This document shows positions 5,906-9,276 of a stretch of DNA of 9,276 nt, in pieces; within the stretch, counting starts at the first letter, position 1; each line of letters opens with the position of its first letter. The stretch is taken from assembly GCA_035513275.1 (NCBI GenBank), contig DATKCJ010000129.1, forward strand, positions 1-9,276. Reading direction: 5' to 3'. The stretch comes from DATKCJ01 sp035513275. Its GTDB lineage: Bacteria; Verrucomicrobiota; Verrucomicrobiia; Opitutales; Opitutaceae. The notes under the pieces are model-generated. The model saw nothing but the letters and a program-made list of their open reading frames with translations, made no database searches and was not told the origin of the DNA. The position numbers and the translations under genes are program-made.

Positions 5906-6875
5906 CCAGGGCGCGCTCGCCGCCGCACTCATCGCGCTTTCTCTTCTCGCGGCTTCGTGCAGCGGCCCTGCTGACGACGGCGCCATCCGCGTTTCTGGAA
6001 ACATCGAGGTCGACGACGCGCGACTGGCCTTCAAGGTCTCAGGCATCGTCACCGAGCGCGCCGTCTCCGAGGGTGGCACCGTTACGCAGGGCCAGATCGT
6101 AGCCCGGCTCGACGACACCGAGCAAGTCCAGCAGGTCGAGGTGCAGCGCGCGGAAGTCGCGGCGGCAGCGGCCGCGCTCGCCGATCTTGAGGCAGGCTCG
6201 CGTCCGCAGGAGATCGACTCGGCCAAGGCGACCGTCGAAAGCGCCGAGGCGGAGGCGAAGCGCGCGGCGCTGGAGTTCGAGCGGCAGCGGGAGCTCCGCG
6301 AAAGCAGCACAATTTCCGCGCGCGAGTTCGAAGTCGCAGAGGCCGGGCTCGCCGTCGCGCAAGCGCGCGCCGCTGAGGCAGGCGAGCGACTCAAGCTTGT
6401 CGTCGAGGGCCCGCGGATCGAATCGATCAACCAGGCACGCGCGCGGCTCGAGCAGTCCCGCGCCGCACTTGCACTCGCGGAGCGGCGCCTGGAATTCACC
6501 AAGCTCGTCTCGCCGCTCACAGGAGTCGTGCTCTCCGACAACGTCGAGCCCGGCGAGTTTGTCGCGCCCGGCACCGCGGTCATCACCGTGGCCGACACTT
6601 CCAAGGTGTGGCTGCGCGCATTCGTGAACGAAACCGACCTCGGAAAAATCCATCTCGGTCAGGCGGTTGATGTGAGCACCGATTCGTTCCCTGAAAAAAG
6701 TTACCGCGGCACAGTCGCATTTATCGCATCCGAGGCGGAGTTCACGCCGAAGACTGTCCAGACAAACAAGGAGCGCGTGAAACTCGTCTTCCGCGTGAAG
6801 ATCGACCTCGAGAACGAGCACGGCGAGTTGAAGCCCGGCATGCCAGCCGACGCCGTCATCAAGCCGCGCGCCTGA
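5880..6875 (+). CDS. ybhG: HlyD/YbhG-like periplasmic adaptor, predicted lipoprotein
   Basis: This is a 331-residue membrane-fusion (periplasmic adaptor) subunit that would link the ABC exporter to an outer-membrane channel. The signal sequence has basic MKNR, a hydrophobic core and LLAASC, putting the lipidated cysteine at Cys27. Next comes a biotinyl-lipoyl half-motif (KVSGIVTERAVSEGGTVTQGQ), a long Ala/Glu/Arg-rich coiled-coil hairpin (about residues 85-210), the second lipoyl half (LVSPLTGVVLSDNVEPGEFV) and a beta-barrel region. AEFTPKTVQT (286-295) closely matches what I recall of E. coli YbhG, supporting that subfamily. The ATG at 5880 was chosen because the signal peptide starts there. 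The frame is open upstream to 5634, but that part is inside tetR. No gene for the outer-membrane partner is seen here. Confidence 0.9.
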   Translation: MKNRNAPLSQGALAAALIALSLLAASCSGPADDGAIRVSGNIEVDDARLAFKVSGIVTERAVSEGGTVTQGQIVARLDDTEQVQQVEVQRAEVAAAAAALADLEAGSRPQEIDSAKATVESAEAEAKRAALEFERQRELRESSTISAREFEVAEAGLAVAQARAAEAGERLKLVVEGPRIESINQARARLEQSRAALALAERRLEFTKLVSPLTGVVLSDNVEPGEFVAPGTAVITVADTSKVWLRAFVNETDLGKIHLGQAVDVSTDSFPEKSYRGTVAFIASEAEFTPKTVQTNKERVKLVFRVKIDLENEHGELKPGMPADAVIKPRA

Positions 6876-6893
6876 CGCGATCTGCCCCGCTCC

Positions 6894-7838
6894 ATGAACG
6901 CGATCGAAACCCGGGGCCTGCGGCGGGTCTTTGGCGACATCGTCGCACTCGACTCGCTCGACCTGTCGATCGGAGAGGGCGAGATCTTCGGCATCGTCGG
7001 TCCCGACGGCGCAGGGAAGACGACGCTGTTGCGCATGCTCGCGGGTGTGATGCGCCCGACGGCCGGCTCGATCCACATAGATGGCATCGATGCGATCACA
7101 GACCGCTCGCGCGCGACCGGACACCTCGGCTACATGAGCCAGCGCTTCGGCCTCTACCCGGATCTCACGGTGCTCGAGAACATCCGCTTTTACGCCGACC
7201 TCTACGGTGTGCGCCGCGGGGAGTTTGCCGAGCGGCTCCCGCAACTTCTTGGGTTCAGCAATCTCACTCCATTCCAACATAGGCATGCAGGCCGCCTTTC
7301 CGGCGGCATGAAACAGAAACTCGGTCTCGCGTGCGCGCTCATCCACACGCCGCGCGTGCTCCTGCTCGACGAGCCGACGAACGGAGTAGACCCGATCTCG
7401 CGCCGCGATTTCTGGCGCATCCTCTACCAACTTCTTTCGCGCGGCGTGACGATCGTAGTCTCGACCTCCTACCTCGACGAAGCCGAGCGATGCGCGCGCC
7501 TTCTCCTGCTCGACAAAGGCCGCACGCTCGCCGCGGGCACGCCCGACGAGGTGCGCGCGACGATGCCCGGCGCGATCCTCGAGGTCCGCACCGGCACACC
7601 ACGGCGCGTTGCGCGCCTGTTGCGCGAGTCGCTCCGCGAGCCCGGAGTCGGCCTCTTCGGCGACTGCATCCACGTGGCGACCGTCGATCCCGCGGCTGCG
7701 GAATCGCGCATCCGCGAGGCCGCCACCACCGCAGGATTCACGATTGAGTCGGTCCAACGGATCGAGCCTTCGCTCGAGGATGTGTTCATCTCGGCCGTGG
7801 CTCGTGCTGCCAACGGGTCGAAGGAGACAGCGGCATGA
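6894..7838 (+). CDS. ABC transporter ATP-binding protein, YbhF N-terminal-half type
   Basis: This is a 314-residue cytoplasmic ATPase subunit. Visible motifs are Walker A GPDGAGKTT (36-44), Q-loop MSQRFGLY (Gln83), signature LSGGM (135-139), Walker B LLLDEP with Glu160 and D-loop GVDP. The H-loop is STSYLDEAE, with Ser192 in place of the usual His. GPDGAGKTT and STSYLDEAE are also what I recall from the N-terminal half of E. coli YbhF, so this gene is the separate equivalent of that half. A C-terminal extension of about 90 residues ends in IEPSLEDVF, the usual DrrA-like tail. The gene starts 18 bases after the adaptor stop with no strong Shine-Dalgarno, and its stop overlaps the next ATPase as ATGA. 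It would pair with ABC ATPase 2 beneath the permeases. The substrate is unknown. Confidence 0.92.
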   Translation: MNAIETRGLRRVFGDIVALDSLDLSIGEGEIFGIVGPDGAGKTTLLRMLAGVMRPTAGSIHIDGIDAITDRSRATGHLGYMSQRFGLYPDLTVLENIRFYADLYGVRRGEFAERLPQLLGFSNLTPFQHRHAGRLSGGMKQKLGLACALIHTPRVLLLDEPTNGVDPISRRDFWRILYQLLSRGVTIVVSTSYLDEAERCARLLLLDKGRTLAAGTPDEVRATMPGAILEVRTGTPRRVARLLRESLREPGVGLFGDCIHVATVDPAAAESRIREAATTAGFTIESVQRIEPSLEDVFISAVARAANGSKETAA

Positions 7839-8782
7839 GCGATGCACCCGCCATCACCGTAGAGGGTCTCGAAAAGCGCTTCGGCGATTTCGTCGCAGTC
7901 GCCGGGATCAGCTTCGCGATCCGCACGGGCGAGACGTTTGGCTTCCTCGGACCGAACGGCGCGGGCAAGAGCACGACGATCCGGATGCTTTGCGGGCTCA
8001 TCCCTCCCTCGGGCGGCCGCGGCACGGTTGCGGGATTCGACATCGTGCGCGAGACCGCGCGCATTCGCGAACGGATCGGCTACATGAGCCAGAAGTTCTC
8101 CCTCTACGACGAGCTCACCGTCGGCGAGAACATCGACTTCTTCGGCGGCATCTACGGGCTCGCCGGCACGCGGATGGCGGCGCGCAAGAAATGGGTGCTC
8201 GAGATGGCCGGCTTGGGCGATCGCGCGGGCACGCGCACGGGTCTGCTTCCCGGCGGCTGGAAACAACGACTCGCGCTCGGCTGCGCGATTCTACACGAGC
8301 CGCCGATCGTATTTCTCGACGAGCCGACTTCGGGTGTCGATCCCGAGAGCCGGCGGCGCTTCTGGGATCTCATCCACTCACTCGCCTCCGGTGGCGTGAC
8401 CGTGCTCGTGACAACGCACTACATGGACGAGGCCGAGTATTGCGACCGCATCGGCGTGATCCACCAAGGCAAACTCATCGCGCTCGACTCGCCGCGCGGA
8501 CTCAAGGCCAGCCGCATGCAGGGCGTGCTCCTCCAGGTTGATTGCAACGATCCCATTCGCGCGAACGAGGTGCTCGCCTCGGCTTCCGACGTGCGCCACC
8601 CCGCCCTCTTCGGCCGGATGGTTCACGTGACGGCAACCGACGAGGCCGCGGGCACCGCGTCTGCTAATGCGGTGCTCGGCGCGGCCGGAGTTCGCGTGCG
8701 CGGCATCCGCCGGATCCAGCCGACGATGGAGGACGTGTTTGCCTCGCTCGTTGAACAGCAAGAGGCGGAGGCCGCATCATGA
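7835..8782 (+). CDS. ABC transporter ATP-binding protein, YbhF C-terminal-half type
   Basis: This is a 315-residue cytoplasmic ATPase subunit, the second of the pair. Motifs are Walker A GPNGAGKST (39-47), Q-loop MSQKFSLY (Gln86), Walker B VFLDEPTSGVDP with Glu163, and H-loop TTHYMDEAEYCDR with His195. The signature is LPGGW (138-142) instead of LSGGQ, so the usual Ser is a Pro. E. coli YbhF also has an unusual signature in its C-terminal half, as I recall it. The C-terminal region ends in RIQPTMEDVFASLVEQ, the DrrA-type tail. The start ATG overlaps the previous stop (ATGA) and is preceded by AAGGAG (7821-7826) at 8 bases. The stop overlaps the permease start the same way, so the three subunits are probably translationally coupled. 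It is likely the partner carrying the catalytically active ATP site. Confidence 0.92.
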   Translation: MSDAPAITVEGLEKRFGDFVAVAGISFAIRTGETFGFLGPNGAGKSTTIRMLCGLIPPSGGRGTVAGFDIVRETARIRERIGYMSQKFSLYDELTVGENIDFFGGIYGLAGTRMAARKKWVLEMAGLGDRAGTRTGLLPGGWKQRLALGCAILHEPPIVFLDEPTSGVDPESRRRFWDLIHSLASGGVTVLVTTHYMDEAEYCDRIGVIHQGKLIALDSPRGLKASRMQGVLLQVDCNDPIRANEVLASASDVRHPALFGRMVHVTATDEAAGTASANAVLGAAGVRVRGIRRIQPTMEDVFASLVEQQEAEAAS

Positions 8783-9276
8783 ACCTGCGCCGTGCGTGGG
8801 CCGTCGCCCGCAAGGAGTCGCTCCACATCCGCCGCGATCCGCGCAGCCTCGGTCTAGCGATCGGCATCCCGATGCTCATGTTGCTCCTCTTCGGCTACGC
8901 GCTCACGCTGGACGTCGACCGGATTCCGCTTGTCGTGCGCGACCTGAGCGGCACGCCCGCGAGCCGCGCGTTCATCGCGGCCTTCGATGGCTCGCGCTTC
9001 TTCACGCGCGTAGCCGGCGGCGACACGTCGGTCGACGCGATCGCGCGACTCGACGAACGGAAGGCGCTTGTCGTGCTCGAGATTCCGGCGGACTTCGCCG
9101 AACGGCTCGCCGCGGGCGAGGAGGCACCCGTCCAACTCATCGCCGATGGGAGCGACTCGAACACCGCGGCGATCGCCATCGGCTACGCGCGCGTGGTCGC
9201 GACCGCGTTCAACGAGCGGATCCTTCTCGCCGCCGGTGGTGGCGAGCCGCCGCTGGATGTGCGGATCCGCGTGTGG
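8779..9276 (+). CDS. ABC-2 type permease, YbhS-like (3' end outside the window)
   Basis: This is the first 166 codons of an ABC-2 type membrane subunit; the frame stays open to the last base. The protein starts MNLRRAWAVARKESLHIRRDPRS, the usual amphipathic, basic cytoplasmic lead-in of this family (K-E-x-x-x-x-x-R-D-P). A single transmembrane helix follows (about residues 27-45, LGLAIGIPMLMLLLFGYAL). The rest seen is the large extracytoplasmic domain before the remaining helices: IPLVVRDLSGTPASRAF, LVVLEIPADFAERL and QLIADGSDSNTAAIA are typical. Family members are about 370-380 residues, so more than half is missing. The start overlaps the ATPase stop (ATGA). In the E. coli locus a second permease (YbhR) comes next, and one is expected just beyond the window. 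Confidence 0.88.
   Translation, partial: MNLRRAWAVARKESLHIRRDPRSLGLAIGIPMLMLLLFGYALTLDVDRIPLVVRDLSGTPASRAFIAAFDGSRFFTRVAGGDTSVDAIARLDERKALVVLEIPADFAERLAAGEEAPVQLIADGSDSNTAAIAIGYARVVATAFNERILLAAGGGEPPLDVRIRVW

Noticed and set aside
5459..6604. A 381-codon minus-strand frame opposite tetR and the adaptor
   Set aside because: Its product is almost only Ser/Ala/Arg, the mirror of GC-rich codons on the other strand, and it overlaps two well supported genes.
6039..7847. A 602-codon open frame on the minus strand opposite the adaptor and ABC1 genes
   Set aside because: It is a shadow frame of high-GC coding DNA. The plus strand has clear families with all motifs, and the antisense protein is charged, Cys/His/Arg-rich and lacks recognisable domains.

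Overview
This is a GC-rich, gene-dense bacterial segment with short intergenic gaps and frequent ATGA stop/start overlaps. The organism is Gram-negative: the window encodes a periplasmic adaptor lipoprotein belonging to an envelope-spanning ABC exporter. A small free-standing SWIB-domain protein and a short glycine/arginine-tailed RRM protein would fit the Verrucomicrobia/PVC group. That is a weak inference from gene content; no marker gene or rRNA is present to fix the taxonomy.

Left part (1-2309): the 3' part of a DMT/EamA permease overlaps by ATGA an alpha/beta-hydrolase with a visible Ser-Asp-His triad. This pair runs tail to tail (12 bp overlap) into a second DMT/EamA permease on the minus strand. 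That permease is divergent from the next gene, with only about 35 bp between them.

Middle (about 2345-5040): a 511-residue two-domain PPK2-type polyphosphate:AMP phosphotransferase, whose N-terminal domain looks catalytically degenerate. Next is a minus-strand SWIB-domain gene with a good Shine-Dalgarno and its own intrinsic terminator. A 350-bp divergent gap separates it from a plus-strand RRM RNA-binding protein gene, which also has a strong intrinsic terminator. Directly before the RRM gene is a five-codon mini-ORF with an ideal Shine-Dalgarno; its stop codon overlaps the RRM start.

Right part (5221-9276): a tightly packed efflux operon, TetR regulator - HlyD/YbhG-like adaptor lipoprotein - ABC ATPase 1 - ABC ATPase 2 - ABC-2 type permease (cut by the window end). 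Order and protein motifs match E. coli cecR(ybiH)-ybhG-ybhF-ybhS-ybhR, except that the tandem ATPase YbhF is split into two genes. The two ATPases are complementary: the His-to-Ser H-loop change of the first and the non-canonical signature of the second map to the same composite ATP site, leaving the other site canonical. An 8-bp perfect inverted repeat just before the tetR start is a candidate autoregulatory operator for the operon.

Most of the window consists of recognisable families. I found no CRISPR array, transposon, tRNA or rRNA, and no clearly unprecedented system. The most interesting points are the RRM leader mini-ORF, the asymmetric split ATPase pair and the divergent SWIB/RRM locus.
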